NCBI GenBank assembly: GCA_017549285.1
Contig: JAFYVE010000053.1
Span: 62,001-126,000 of the forward strand
Direction: 5' to 3'
Length of the DNA stretch: 64,000 nucleotides
From: Clostridia bacterium
Lineage (GTDB): Bacteria; Bacillota; Clostridia; Oscillospirales; Acutalibacteraceae
Below, piece after piece: positions 42,703-55,500 of this stretch; positions within the stretch are counted from its first letter, which is position 1, and every line of letters starts with the position of its first letter. The notes under the pieces were generated by a model. That model saw only the letters and a list, made by a program, of their open reading frames with translations, was not told the DNA's origin and did no database searches. Both the position numbers and the translations under genes were made by a program.

Positions 42703-44967
42703 TTATTTAATATACTTTATTATATAAGAATCTGTTTTAAGTTTTTTTTCAGTTGTATGGTCATCGAAAATATAATTTTCGGGCAGTTTTATAATACCTT
42801 TCATACAATCAGGAGCTTCAACCGTAAGTGTTATTTCATCACCGTTCCGTTCCCAATCAGTGCTGATTTTTCCCGCAGGAGCAATATGGTAACCGTCTGC
42901 AAATGTGAGTGCTGAAATAAATAACGGTTCGATATTTACTTTATTTACATCATTTCTGTCGGGATTGAGTCTGATGCCTGCAATATACTGAATGAACCAG
43001 CTGCTGATGTCACCCCAGAAATGGTGATTCATTGAAGAAACCTTTCCGATATCTTCTTCAAACTGTTCCCAGAGTGTTGTTGCCCCTTCCTTTATCCAGT
43101 TGCCGTATGACGGATAATCATCCCTTACAATAATATTGAATGCAAGGTCTGCGTAACCTTCATTTGCGAGAACATGGAACAATACCCTTGCACCGAGAAC
43201 ACCGACATCCATATGGTTGTCTTTTGCATTTATGAGTTCAATCAGTTTGCTTACAGCTTTTTGTCTTTCTTCTGCTGTGAAAAGATTATAATAAATTGCA
43301 AGTGCCTGAGAGGTCTGACAGTTGCCCGATGCAGTCATTGTATGAGTGTCAATATGCTTTTTCCTGAGTGCTTTTCTGAGCTTCAGCGCAAGAGCTTCTG
43401 CTTTTTCCGCTTCTTTTTTCATTCCGACAGTATTGAATAAAAACTGAGCTTTTTCAGCTATATCCATCCCCGAGATGCTTGATGTGAATTCAAGCGGTGA
43501 GAGATATCCGTTTGTGCCACGGCTTACGTGACACCAGTCACCGAGTCCACGGCAGAGAAGACCGTCTTCATTGATATCTGATTCAAGGAAATCAAGATAA
43601 CGGATAAGAGCTTCACGGCTTTCGTGAATCATATCGGTTGTGCCTCTGTAAATGTAAACATAATAGGGGAGCCATGCAAGAACACAGTCCCACGAAGGTC
43701 CGAAACCTTTACCGTAACCCCATGTGCAGGTCGGTACAATCCCGGGAATCATTCCGTTTTTATCCTGAGCCTTGCATATGTTTCTGAGCCATTCACGATA
43801 GCTTGTTTCAACAGAAAAATTCAGTAGCATCTGTTCTGCAGATAATGCGGCATCGGCTGTCCAGCCGTTTTTTTCACGTTGAGGACAATCGGTGGGAAAA
43901 TAGTAAAAGTTTGCAAGGTCACTTCTCTGTGTCATTTCCTGCAGAGTGTTTGCAGTTTTATCCGAGCAGGAGAAACCGCCTCTTTCTTTTATGTCCGAAT
44001 TCATAACAATGTATGTCAGCAGGTCATCGGTTGCCTGTTCTTCAGTGATGCCTCTGATAAAAACATATCTGAAACCGTGATAAGTAAATCTCGGTGTGTA
44101 GGATTCTTTTTCTCCTCCTTTACAGATGTAAATGTCTTTATGGATGAGAGGAATGTCGTGATTCCATTGTTCTTCATTTCTGAAAAACCATAAACCCTCA
44201 TAAGAAATCCTGTCGTTTTCAAGCCTTTCGACGTGAATCATTTCAATCTGCTGACCTTTTTTGCCGCTTACACACAGACGGCAAACACCGGCACAGTTTT
44301 CACCAAAATCATATCGGAATCCGTCATCCTCTTTTGTGATTGAAACGGGCTTTATTTCTTTTGTTACAACAATCGGCTCAGCTTCGCATATTTTTGGTTC
44401 ACCGTTGTTTTTCGGTGCGTACTCTGAATTCTTCCAGTCCGAGTCATTAAAGTCAGGTTCAGACCAGCCGTTTTTCTCAAGCCTTGCATCGTAATGCTCA
44501 CCAAAACGGTAGTCGTCAAAAATAATGGGGGAGGGAGCTGTCAGAAAGCTCTCATCACTTTCAATTTTTACGTTTCTGCCGTCACTTGTTTTCCATGTTA
44601 TTGATAATGCAAATTTCGGAGCACTTCTGAATGATGATTTGTCAAAATCCCAGATGTATCCTCCGGGGTTGTTCTGAAAACCGTTGCCGAGAATAACGCC
44701 TACGGCATTTCTGCCTTTTTTCAGAGGGACATCATATTCATCATAATAAATGTAATGCTCCGGATTGCTTATGTAAGGTGCAAATGCACCTTTTGTGTGA
44801 TTCTGTCCGTTTACATAAATCTCATAAAAACCGCAGGCTGTAATAACAACGTGAGCTATAGTTTCTGTGTCTGATATGAAAGTCTTTCTGAAAAGAGGCG
44901 CCGGTATATGACTGTCAAGATCAGTCATTTTATCTGATGCCCATATAAAACCTGAAGGGTATTCCAT
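42703..44967 (-). CDS. GH78-family alpha-L-rhamnosidase
   Basis: A 754-residue glycoside hydrolase that releases terminal L-rhamnose from glycans or glycosides. It begins with beta-sandwich domains (ACGFYEIYVNGQNHTKGAF... is the classical N-terminal Bac_rhamnosid_N pattern), then the (alpha/alpha)6 barrel with the catalytic DCPQREKNGWTADA and WGYGKGFGPSWD, and a C-terminal beta domain. There is no signal peptide, so it should act in the cytosol on imported oligosaccharides. Monocistronic on the minus strand. RBS AAGGAAGG. Exact linkage specificity unknown. Confidence 0.92.
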   Translation of the reverse strand: MEYPSGFIWASDKMTDLDSHIPAPLFRKTFISDTETIAHVVITACGFYEIYVNGQNHTKGAFAPYISNPEHYIYYDEYDVPLKKGRNAVGVILGNGFQNNPGGYIWDFDKSSFRSAPKFALSITWKTSDGRNVKIESDESFLTAPSPIIFDDYRFGEHYDARLEKNGWSEPDFNDSDWKNSEYAPKNNGEPKICEAEPIVVTKEIKPVSITKEDDGFRYDFGENCAGVCRLCVSGKKGQQIEMIHVERLENDRISYEGLWFFRNEEQWNHDIPLIHKDIYICKGGEKESYTPRFTYHGFRYVFIRGITEEQATDDLLTYIVMNSDIKERGGFSCSDKTANTLQEMTQRSDLANFYYFPTDCPQREKNGWTADAALSAEQMLLNFSVETSYREWLRNICKAQDKNGMIPGIVPTCTWGYGKGFGPSWDCVLAWLPYYVYIYRGTTDMIHESREALIRYLDFLESDINEDGLLCRGLGDWCHVSRGTNGYLSPLEFTSSISGMDIAEKAQFLFNTVGMKKEAEKAEALALKLRKALRKKHIDTHTMTASGNCQTSQALAIYYNLFTAEERQKAVSKLIELINAKDNHMDVGVLGARVLFHVLANEGYADLAFNIIVRDDYPSYGNWIKEGATTLWEQFEEDIGKVSSMNHHFWGDISSWFIQYIAGIRLNPDRNDVNKVNIEPLFISALTFADGYHIAPAGKISTDWERNGDEITLTVEAPDCMKGIIKLPENYIFDDHTTEKKLKTDSYIIKYIK

Positions 44968-45028
44968 TATGATTCCTTCCTTTTATTATAATATGTTTAA
45001 AGTATAACATATCCGTACAACTCAATCA

Positions 45029-45068
45029 ACAAAAAAACGGGACTGAGGTGTTCCCTTGTCAGTCCCGT
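45029..45068 (-). terminator. Terminator of the NAGPA-type gene
   Basis: ACGGGACTGA/TCAGTCCCGT stem with a 12-base loop; the T-run lies on the minus strand at 45029-45036. Confidence 0.8.
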
Positions 45069-45088
45069 AAAAAATAATTTTCTGAAAA

Positions 45089-46348
45089 TCAGATTCTTTC
45101 AGCCATCTTTTCAAAGAATGTTCTGATAAGATTGAAGATATTTGCGAATGCCTGCGCAAGTTTCTTGAATGCTTGTGTGATAAGGTCATCAGCTTCCTTG
45201 GAAACTTCAACTTCAAGCGATGCGATAACTTCACCGTCAACAACGTAGTTGATAGTTGTTATGCCTGTCTTTGATGATGAGTAGAATGTCTTGCCTGAAA
45301 GAGTGCCGAGTGATTCGTCTGCAAGAACAAGCTTGCCGCCTGCGGGAAGGTCTGTTCTGAAACCGTATTTGTCAGCACCGTAAACGTCGAATGAAACGGG
45401 TGTGTTCACTGCACAGAAGATTCTGTCAACTGAGAATGAAACGTGATCGAATTCACCTGTGGGTTCTGCTGTTGTGCAGATCATAAGTGATGTTGCAACT
45501 GTTCTTTCAACACCGTAGCTGGGCTTGTTTCTCAGGTCAAGAGAGTCTGATGATTCTCTCTGAGTAAGAACTGTTGTTGAACCGCCACCGTCAAGAGCCA
45601 TAGCATTGACTGCACCAAGAGCTGCCATTGTCTGAGCAAGTTCGGGATATGTCATACCGCATGTTTCGGGCTGCTGTCTGCCGTCTACCATAAGGAAAAC
45701 GAGAGAACCGTCTGCCTTGATACCTACAGCTGTTCTGGGATGAAGGGAACCGTCATCAGCGCCTGTGAACTGACCGTTCACAAGAAGCATTTCCATACCG
45801 CTGACTGCTTCTGCAACATCATCCATGGGAACATTGCCGTATCTGACAACAGGAGTACCGTCTTTGAGAATAGCAAAATAGGGAAAATCCCATGAACCCT
45901 GATAAAGTGTGCCGTTCATAGCAAGCGCACCTGCGGGAGCACCGTTTGATGTGTCATAACGTCCGCCGTTTACGGCAGCAACAACGTTATAGCCGAAATC
46001 ATTTTCAAAAATTGTTGCCTGATCACGTACTGTTGTTCTCTTGTATTCGTCAAGATCACCGTCATTGTACATAGCTTTTACAAATGTGTTGGGATCATTG
46101 ATGTCAACTTCAAGAACAAAACCTTTGATCTGGTTGTTCTTAGCTGCGTTGTTGAAAGTAACCTGTCTTTCTGTAACACCGCCTACAAGGTGATACATAC
46201 TTTCTGCTGTGATGTGTCTGTCGGGAAAGAGGTTTGCGTCATCAATCCATGAACCTTCAGCACTTACTGAGGGAATAAGTAATGATGAAAGCATCAGTAC
46301 ACAGAGAACTACTGAGATAAATTTTTTGAATGCGTCTGTTTTCTGCAT
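45089..46348 (-). CDS. Secreted phosphodiester glycosidase (NAGPA domain) with helical C-terminal tail
   Basis: A 419-residue exported protein. Signal peptide ~1-30 (FISVVLCVLMLSSLLIPSVSA). The NAGPA domain (phosphodiester glycosidase, linked to exopolysaccharide processing) is shown by RTAVGIKADGSLVFLMVDGR and MALDGGGSTTVLTQ, the conserved ligand-binding core. A beta-sandwich follows (SVDRIFCAVNTPVSFDV...). The last 30 residues (ITQAFKKLAQAFANIFNLIR and on) make an amphipathic helix. Promoter at 46381-46409. It may act on cell-surface or host/plant phosphoglycans; the substrate is not known. Confidence 0.87.
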   Translation of the reverse strand: MQKTDAFKKFISVVLCVLMLSSLLIPSVSAEGSWIDDANLFPDRHITAESMYHLVGGVTERQVTFNNAAKNNQIKGFVLEVDINDPNTFVKAMYNDGDLDEYKRTTVRDQATIFENDFGYNVVAAVNGGRYDTSNGAPAGALAMNGTLYQGSWDFPYFAILKDGTPVVRYGNVPMDDVAEAVSGMEMLLVNGQFTGADDGSLHPRTAVGIKADGSLVFLMVDGRQQPETCGMTYPELAQTMAALGAVNAMALDGGGSTTVLTQRESSDSLDLRNKPSYGVERTVATSLMICTTAEPTGEFDHVSFSVDRIFCAVNTPVSFDVYGADKYGFRTDLPAGGKLVLADESLGTLSGKTFYSSSKTGITTINYVVDGEVIASLEVEVSKEADDLITQAFKKLAQAFANIFNLIRTFFEKMAERI

Positions 46349-46380
46349 TTTGATTCACTCCTTAGAATTTATACGAATCA

Positions 46381-46409
46381 ACTATAGCATATTTTTGCCA
46401 ATTTATCAA
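46381..46409 (-). promoter_or_regulatory. Promoter of the NAGPA-type gene
   Basis: On the minus strand: TTGATA (46404-46409), 17-base spacer, TATAGT (46381-46386). Confidence 0.7.
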
Positions 46410-46447
46410 CACTTAAAGTCTAAATAGGTTTTTTTTGGATATTGTGT

Positions 46448-46472
46448 TGCAAAAACAACATTGTTTTTGTAG
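46448..46472. repeat. Short inverted repeat
   Basis: CAAAAACAA-CA-TTGTTTTTG upstream of the NAGPA-gene promoter. It could be an operator or a terminator remnant. Confidence 0.4.
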
Positions 46473-46485
46473 GTTATGCTGAGTT

Positions 46486-46524
46486 AAAAAAAATTCAAGG
46501 CATCTGTAATCGACAGATGCCTTG
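46486..46524 (-). terminator. Terminator of the guaB-TM2 unit
   Basis: CAAGGCATCTGT/ACAGATGCCTTG stem, minus-strand T-run at 46486-46495. Confidence 0.85.
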
Positions 46525-46537
46525 TTTATGTCTTTGA

Positions 46538-46867
46538 TTATATCACTCTTACGTGATTGTTTTTTGCAAAGGTTTCGTCATTCTGTAAAAGGTAGATAAA
46601 ACCTGTAATTACGGAAAGCACAACGGGAATGAGAATAAAAGGCGGTTCCAACAACACATCGAGCACAACAAAAACAACGGTAAACAGAATTTTGAGAAAT
46701 CCTCTCACGAAATTTCTCAGATAAAACTGATTTGCACCGATGATTCCGAAAATCATAGCAAGAGCACAAGCCATATAGCGGCTTTTTACGGGGTGATTGC
46801 TTCTGACACCCGAAAATTTCAGTTTTGTTCCGTATGCTGATTCAGGTGATGCTGTTTTTTTAGCCAT
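46538..46867 (-). CDS. TM2-domain membrane protein
   Basis: A 109-residue protein with a cytosolic N-terminal ~30 residues and two to three membrane segments. ALAMIFGIIGANQFYLRNFVRG corresponds to the TM2-domain signature (G..G.H.FYLG...G), with Asn-Gln replacing the usual Gly-His-His. It is encoded 16 bases downstream of guaB on the same strand and is probably read through from it. Role unknown. Confidence 0.78.
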   Translation of the reverse strand: MAKKTASPESAYGTKLKFSGVRSNHPVKSRYMACALAMIFGIIGANQFYLRNFVRGFLKILFTVVFVVLDVLLEPPFILIPVVLSVITGFIYLLQNDETFAKNNHVRVI

Positions 46868-46883
46868 TTTTACACCTCATTTT

Positions 46884-48497
<1,614 letters not shown>

Positions 48498-48540
48498 TTA
48501 CAATAATTTATGATAAAAATAAAAAATTTTTATTTTCCTA

Positions 48541-48569
48541 TTGACAAGTTGATTGAAATGGTGTAAAAT
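48541..48569 (+). promoter_or_regulatory. rpoB promoter P1
   Basis: TTGACA (48541-48546), exactly 17-base spacer, TAAAAT (48564-48569). It is the strongest -35 in the window and sits in the divergent guaB-rpoB gap. Confidence 0.8.
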
Positions 48570-48601
48570 GCTAAGCTGTATTATAATGGATAGCTATACG
48601 A

Positions 48602-48631
48602 TTGACGAAAAAGTCTTTAGATAATTATAGC
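48602..48631 (+). promoter_or_regulatory. Possible rpoB promoter P2
   Basis: TTGACG (48602-48607), 18-base spacer, TATAGC (48626-48631). It would give tandem promoters for rpoBC. Confidence 0.45.
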
Positions 48632-48633
48632 AC

Positions 48634-48672
48634 AAAATCCAAAAAAATCAACTTGATTTTCGGGATTTTTTT
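48634..48672 (+). terminator. Terminator-like hairpin in the rpoB leader
   Basis: AAAATCAA-C-TTGATTTT inner stem plus AAAATCC/GGATTTT outer stem, then TTTTTT. It lies downstream of both promoters and 54 bases before rpoB, so it may act as an attenuator. Confidence 0.55.
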
Positions 48673-48725
48673 ATAAGCAGGATCTCCTATAAATCGGGAT
48701 AAATAAAAGAACGGAGTGATGATTC

Positions 48726-51700
48726 ATGGTCAACGTGAAACCCGTAAAGCAGGGAAGCAGAGAGAGAATGAGTTTCTCCAAAATCAATGAGGTTATGGAA
48801 ATGCCCAACCTTATTGAGGTGCAGAAGGATTCTTATCAGTGGTTCCTTGACAAAGGCTTGAGAGAGGTATTCAGGGATATCGACGAGATAACAGATTATT
48901 CGGGTAATCTGTCACTTGTTTTCGTTGATTACAGAATGGACGACAAGCCCAAGTATACGGTTAAGGAGTGTAAAGAGCGTGACGCTACATTTGCAGCTCC
49001 TCTCAGAGTAACGGCAAGACTTATCAACAAGGAAACCGGCGAAGTCAAAGAGAACGAAGTTTATATGGGTGATTTCCCCCAGATGACAGAAAGCGGCACT
49101 TTTGTTATCAACGGTGCAGAGCGTGTTATCATTTCACAGCTTGTCCGTTCTCCCGGCGTATATTTTGATATGTCAAGAGACAAGACCGGTAAAAAGCTTT
49201 TCGCAACAACTGTTATTCCCAACAGAGGTGCATGGCTTGAATACGAAACCGATCAGAACGACGTTTTCTATGTAAGAATAGATAAAACAAGAAAGATCTG
49301 CATCACAACATTTGTCAGAGCTATGGGTAGCTTCCTTGAAGACAATATGCTCAGCACAAACAGCCAGATCGATGAGTTCTTCGGTTATGACGACAGAATC
49401 AGAGCTACACTTGAAAAGGATAATACTCAGAACACAGCTGAGGCTCTTCTTGAAGTGTACAAAAAGCTTCGTCCCGGCGAACCCCCCACACTTGATACAG
49501 CAAAGTCATATCTTGAAGGTCTGTTCTTTGATGAACACCGTTATGACATTTCAAGAGTCGGCAGATACAAATATAATAAGAAGCTCGGTATGGCAGACAG
49601 ACTTAAATATCAGATTCTTGCAGAAGCAATTGCTGATCCTTCAACAGGTGAAATCCTTGCTGATGCAGGTGAAAAGATTTCAAAGGCAAAGGCATTTGAA
49701 ATTGAACAGGCAGGTGTTGACACTGCTTACGTAAAGACTGATGCAGATAAGGTTGTCAAAATTATTGCAACAGGTATGGTTGATATTCTTCCTTACCTTC
49801 CCGAAGGCATTACAGCTGAAGAGCTTGAAGAAATCGGTATTAATGAAAAAGTAAGTTACAAGGCACTTATGGGTGTTCTTGAAGAATGCGGTGAAGACAA
49901 GGCATCTGTTATGGAAGCTCTTGAAAAGAACTGCGACCTTCTCATTCCGAAGCATATCGTTCTTGACGATATCCTTGCTTCAATCAACTACCTTAACTGT
50001 CTCGGTAATGATATCGGTACTCTTGATGATATCGACCACCTCGGTAACAGAAGAATCCGTTCAGTAGGTGAACTTCTTCAGAATCAGGTAAGAATCGGTT
50101 TCACAAGAATGGAAAGAGTTGTAAAGGAAAGAATGTCACTCCAGACTCAGGAAAGTGACAAGATCACTCCTCAGGCTCTTATCAATATCAGACCCGTTGT
50201 TGCTGCAATCAAGGAATTCTTCGGTTCATCACCCCTTTCACAGTTTATGGACCAGAACAACCCCCTTGCAGAACTTACACACAAGAGACGTCTTTCAGCA
50301 CTCGGCCCCGGCGGTCTTTCCCGTGACCGTGCAGGTTTCGAAGTTCGAGACGTTCACTATTCACACTACGGACGTATGTGTCCCATTGAGACTCCCGAAG
50401 GTCCCAACATCGGACTTATCTCGTCTCTTGCAACATTCGCAAGAATAAATAAGTACGGCTTCATTGAGGCTCCCTTCCGCCGCATAGACAAGGCAACAGG
50501 CAGAGTTCTTGAAGAAGTTGAATATATGACAGCTGACGTGGAAGACGAATTCATGATAGCTCAGGCAAATGAGCCGCTTGATGATGACGGTCACTTTGTT
50601 AATGATAAAGTAACAGTCCGTTTCCGTGATGAATTCCGTGAAATTCCCACTGCAGAAGCAGATTATATGGACGTTTCGCCCAAGATGCTTGTTTCTGTTG
50701 CAACAGCTATGATTCCCTTCCTTGAAAACGACGACGCAAACCGTGCACTCATGGGTTCAAACATGCAGAAGCAGGCAGTGCCCCTTCTCAGAACAGATTC
50801 TCCCATCGTCGGTACAGGTATGGAATACAAGGCTGCAGTTGACTCAGGTGTTGCAGTTATTGCAAAGCGTGCAGGTACTGTTACAAAGGTCAGCGCAGAT
50901 ACAATTGAAATCACAGCTGACGACAAGACAGTTGACGTTTATGAGCTCATCAAGTTCATGCGTTCAAACCAGGGTACATGTATCAACCAGAAGCCCATTG
51001 TTGAAGTCGGTCAGAGAGTTGAGAAGAAAGACGTTATCGCAGACGGTCCTTCAACATGTGACGGTGAAATTTCACTCGGTAAGAATGCCCTTATCGGCTT
51101 CATGACATGGGAAGGCTACAACTACGAAGACGCTGTTCTCCTTAATGAAAAACTCGTACGTGATGATGTTTATACATCTATCCATATTGAAGAATACGAA
51201 ATCGAAGCACGTGACACAAAGCTCGGTGCAGAAGAAATTACAAGAGATATCCCCAATGTCGGTGAAGATGCTCTCAAGGACCTCGATGAAAACGGTATTA
51301 TCCGTATCGGTGCTGAAGTTCATTCAGGCGACATTCTTGTAGGTAAGGTCACACCCAAGGGTGAAACAGAACTTACAAGTGAAGAAAGACTTCTCCGTGC
51401 CATCTTCGGTGAAAAAGCAAGAGAAGTAAGAGATACATCTCTTAAGGTTCCTCACGGTGAATACGGTATCGTTGTTGACGTTGAAGTGTTCACAAGAGAA
51501 AACTGTGATGAAATGAGCCCCGGCGTAAATAAGGTTGTACGTTGCTACATCGCACAGAAGAGAAAGATTTCTGTCGGTGACAAGATGGCGGGTCGTCACG
51601 GTAACAAGGGTGTTGTTTCAAGAATTCTTCCTCAGGAAGATATGCCCTTCCTTCCCGACGGTACTCCTCTTGATATCGTTCTTAACCCCCTCGGTGTTCC

Positions 51701-52529
51701 TTCCCGAATGAACATCGGTCAGGTTCTTGAAGTTACTCTCGGCTACGCTTGTAAGAAGCTCGGCTGGAAGATTATGACTCCTGTTTTCGACGGCGCTCAC
51801 GAAGCTGATATCGTTGAATGTCTTAAAGAAGCAGGTATGGCTGAAGACGGTAAGACAGACCTTTACGACGGCAGAACAGGTCAGAAGTTTGATAACAGAG
51901 TTACAGTAGGTATTATGTATTACCTCAAGCTCCATCATCTTGTTGACGATAAGATTCACGCACGTTCAACAGGTCCGTACTCAATGGTTACTCAGCAGCC
52001 CCTCGGCGGTAAAGCACAGTTCGGCGGACAGAGATTCGGTGAAATGGAAGTATGGGCACTTGAAGCTTACGGTGCAGCATACACACTTCAGGAAATCCTC
52101 ACAATCAAGTCTGACGACGTTGTCGGCCGTGTCAAGACATACGAAGCAATTGTCAAGGGTCAGAATGTTCCCAAGCCCGGTATTCCCGAGTCATTCAAGG
52201 TTCTTATCAAGGAACTTCAGTCACTTTGTCTTGATGTCAAGGTTCTTGATGAAAATGATGATGAAATCGACCTCAAACAGGATTTCGATGATGAAGGTTC
52301 AGATTTCATTCCTGCAGATGCCGGTGAAATCGTAAATGACGTTGAAGGTGCTGAAGGTTTCGGTATCGAAGAAATCCCCGAAGAAGAATCCGATGAATTC
52401 GGTCTTTTCGGCGATGATGACGATGAGGATTTCAGCGCAGCAATGCTTGAAGATGATGACGACGGTCTTGATGATATCACTGCAGATCTCGGTCAGTTCT
52501 TTGCAGGTACTTCAGGCGACGATTACTGA
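48726..52529 (+). CDS. rpoB: RNA polymerase beta subunit
   Basis: A 1267-residue core subunit of RNA polymerase. The rifampicin-pocket segment [20 protein letters not shown] followed by [10 protein letters not shown] is unmutated, and the C-terminal [15 protein letters not shown] and [20 protein letters not shown] are intact. After the conserved end near residue ~1175 there is an acidic extension of ~90 residues rich in Asp/Glu ([20 protein letters not shown]...). The gene starts its own operon here: no rplJ-rplL stands upstream. RBS ACGGAGTGA. Confidence 0.98.
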   Translation: MVNVKPVKQGSRERMSFSKINEVMEMPNLIEVQKDSYQWFLDKGLREVFRDIDEITDYSGNLSLVFVDYRMDDKPKYTVKECKERDATFAAPLRVTARLINKETGEVKENEVYMGDFPQMTESGTFVINGAERVIISQLVRSPGVYFDMSRDKTGKKLFATTVIPNRGAWLEYETDQNDVFYVRIDKTRKICITTFVRAMGSFLEDNMLSTNSQIDEFFGYDDRIRATLEKDNTQNTAEALLEVYKKLRPGEPPTLDTAKSYLEGLFFDEHRYDISRVGRYKYNKKLGMADRLKYQILAEAIADPSTGEILADAGEKISKAKAFEIEQAGVDTAYVKTDADKVVKIIATGMVDILPYLPEGITAEELEEIGINEKVSYKALMGVLEECGEDKASVMEALEKNCDLLIPKHIVLDDILASINYLNCLGNDIGTLDDIDHLGNRRIRSVGELLQNQVRIGFTRMERVVKERMSLQTQESDKITPQALINIRPVVAAIKEFFGSSPLSQFMDQNNPLAELTHKRRLSALGPGGLSRDRAGFEVRDVHYSHYGRMCPIETPEGPNIGLISSLATFARINKYGFIEAPFRRIDKATGRVLEEVEYMTADVEDEFMIAQANEPLDDDGHFVNDKVTVRFRDEFREIPTAEADYMDVSPKMLVSVATAMIPFLENDDANRALMGSNMQKQAVPLLRTDSPIVGTGMEYKAAVDSGVAVIAKRAGTVTKVSADTIEITADDKTVDVYELIKFMRSNQGTCINQKPIVEVGQRVEKKDVIADGPSTCDGEISLGKNALIGFMTWEGYNYEDAVLLNEKLVRDDVYTSIHIEEYEIEARDTKLGAEEITRDIPNVGEDALKDLDENGIIRIGAEVHSGDILVGKVTPKGETELTSEERLLRAIFGEKAREVRDTSLKVPHGEYGIVVDVEVFTRENCDEMSPGVNKVVRCYIAQKRKISVGDKMAGRHGNKGVVSRILPQEDMPFLPDGTPLDIVLNPLGVPSRMNIGQVLEVTLGYACKKLGWKIMTPVFDGAHEADIVECLKEAGMAEDGKTDLYDGRTGQKFDNRVTVGIMYYLKLHHLVDDKIHARSTGPYSMVTQQPLGGKAQFGGQRFGEMEVWALEAYGAAYTLQEILTIKSDDVVGRVKTYEAIVKGQNVPKPGIPESFKVLIKELQSLCLDVKVLDENDDEIDLKQDFDDEGSDFIPADAGEIVNDVEGAEGFGIEEIPEEESDEFGLFGDDDDEDFSAAMLEDDDDGLDDITADLGQFFAGTSGDDY

Positions 52530-52578
52530 TAAAACGGCATCTATATACCATTAATATATAAGGAAGAAGGAATCTGTT

Positions 52579-55500
52579 GTGCTTAATGAAAGCAACTATA
52601 ATGAATTGAACTTCGAATCCATTCAGATCGGCCTTGCTTCTCCCGACACCATCAGAGAATGGTCTTACGGTGAAGTCAAAAAGCCGGAAACAATAAATTA
52701 CAGAACCCTCAAACCCGAAAGAGACGGTCTTTACTGTGAACGCATCTTCGGACCCCAGAAAGACTGGGAATGTCATTGCGGACGCTATAAGAGAATCCGT
52801 TATAAGGGTAAGGTCTGTGAACGTTGTGGTGTTAAAATCACAAAATCAAAAGTCAGAAGAGAGAGAATGGGACATATCGAACTCGCTTGTCCCGTATCTC
52901 ACATCTGGTACTTCAAGGGTATCCCCTCAAGAATGGGTCTTATTCTTGACATTTCTCCCCGTGAACTTGAAAACGTTCTTTACTTTGCAAAGTTGGTTGT
53001 TCTCGAAGTTGCGGATGAAAGTGTACCCCTTGTAAAGGGTCAGGTTATTTCCGATAAGGAATATGACGATATTACAGAAAAATACGGCGAAGATGCTTTC
53101 CGTGCCGGTATGGGTGCGGAAGCTATCAAGCAGCTTCTCAGTGAGATTGATGTAGAACAGCTCGCAGAGCAGCTCAAGGAAGAACTTGTTGATGCAACAG
53201 GTCAGAAGAAGACAAAGATCCTCAAGAGACTTGAAGTTGCAGAATCATTCAGAATTTCAGGCAACCGTCCCGAATGGATGATTCTTGACGTGCTTCCGGT
53301 TATTCCTCCCGATATCAGACCTATGGTTCAGCTTGACGGCGGACGTTTTGCAACATCTGACCTCAACGACCTTTACAGAAGAGTTATCAACAGAAACAAC
53401 CGTCTTGCAAAGCTTCTCGAGCTCGGTGCTCCTGAAATCATTGTAAGAAACGAAAAGAGAATGCTTCAGGAAGCTGTTGACGCACTTATCGACAACGGCA
53501 GAAGAGGAAGACCTGTTACAGGTGCTAACAACCGTCCTCTCAAATCTCTTTCAGATATGCTTAAAGGTAAGCAGGGTCGTTTCCGTCAGAACCTTCTCGG
53601 TAAGCGAGTTGACTATTCAGGACGTTCAGTTATCGTTGTAGGTCCCGAACTCAAGATTTACCAGTGCGGTCTTCCCAAAGAAATGGCACTTGAACTCTTC
53701 AAGCCCTTCGTAATGAAGAGACTTGTTGAACAGGATATTGCAAAGAATATCAAGAGCGCAAGAAAGATGGTTGACAGAGCAGGCACAGAAGTATGGGATG
53801 CTCTCGAAATCGCAATCAAGGACCATCCCGTTATGCTTAACCGAGCTCCCACTCTTCACAGACTCGGTATCCAGGCATTCGAACCCGTTCTTGTTGAGGG
53901 CAGAGCTATCAAGCTTCATCCTCTTGCATGTACAGCTTTCAACGCCGACTTCGACGGTGACCAGATGGCTGTTCACGTACCTCTTTCAGCAGAAGCTCAG
54001 GCAGAAGCACGTTTCCTTATGCTTGCTGCAAACAACCTCCTCAAGCCTTCAGACGGTAAGCCCGTTGCTGTTCCCTCACAGGATATGGTTCTCGGTTCTT
54101 ACTATCTCACACTCTGTATCCCCGGTGCTACAGGTGAAGGCAAAGTCTTCAGAGATGTCAATGAAGCTGTTATGGCTTACGACGAAGGTGATCTTGACCT
54201 TCACGCACTCTGTAAGATCAGAATGACAAAAGAACTTGATGGCAAACAGGTTTCAAAGCTTATTGAAACAACTCTCGGTCGTGTTATCTTCAACGATCCC
54301 ATTCCTCAGGACCTCGGTATTGTTGACAGAAGCAATCCCGACAATATGTTTGAACTCGAAGTTGATTACCTTGTAAAGAAAAAGGAACTCGGAAAAATCA
54401 TTGATAAGGCTATTAAAGTCAAGGGTATCCATGAAGCTTCCGAAATGCTTGATAAAATCAAGGCTCAGGGATATAAATACTCAACAAAGAGCGGTATCAC
54501 AGTATCAGTTTTCGATGCTATCATCCCCGAGAATAAGAAAAAATACCTTGCTGAAGCTCAGGAACAGGTTGATAAGATCAATGCCCTTCACAGAAGAGGT
54601 CTTGCATCTGATAAGGACCGTTCAAAGTTCACAATCAGCGCTTGGGAAAAGTGTACAGCAAAGGTTCAGAACGAAATTACAGTCGGCCTTGAACAGAGCA
54701 ACCCCATCTTTATGATGGTTGACTCAGGTGCCCGAGGCAGTACCAACCAGCTCGGTCAGCTCGCAGGTATGCGAGGCCTTATCGCTAACACAGCAGGTAA
54801 GACAATCGAAATCCCCATCAGAGCTAACTATCGTGAAGGTCTTAACGTTCTCGAATACTTCATTTCATCACGTGGTGCCCGTAAAGGTCTTGCCGATACA
54901 GCGCTTCGTACTGCTGACTCAGGTTACCTTACAAGACGTCTTGTTGACGTTTCACAGGATGTTATCATCCGTGAATACGACTGCGGATGCAAGGACGGTC
55001 TTACAGTTTCAGCTATCAGAAATGAAGACAACGGCATAATCGAGCCTCTTGAAGAGAGACTTGAAGGCAGATTCCTTCTCAATCCCTTCTGTGATCCCGC
55101 AACAGGCGAAGTTCTTGTTGATGCAGATCATATGATGACAGATGATGATGCAAAACTCATCGCTTCAACAGGTGTTGAAAGTGTTGATATCAGATCACTT
55201 CTTACATGTCGTTCAAAAGAAGGCGTATGTATCAAGTGTTACGGTAAGAACCTTGCAACAGGTAATACTGTTCAGATCGGTGAAGCAGTCGGTATTATCG
55301 CTGCTCAGTCAATCGGTGAACCCGGTACTCAGCTTACAATGAGAACCTTCCACACCGGTGGTGTTACATCATCAGCCGATATCACACAGGGTCTTCCCAG
55401 AGTTGAAGAACTCTTCGAAGCAAGAAAGCCCAAGATCCTCGCAATGCTTTCAGAAATCGACGGTGTCGTTTCATTCGAGGAAATCAAAAAGAACCAGACA

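Noticed and set aside
48501-48515. ACAATAATTTATG near guaB, resembling the left end of the R-family repeats
   Set aside because: Only about 12 AT-rich bases match, without the hairpin or the right end; probably chance.
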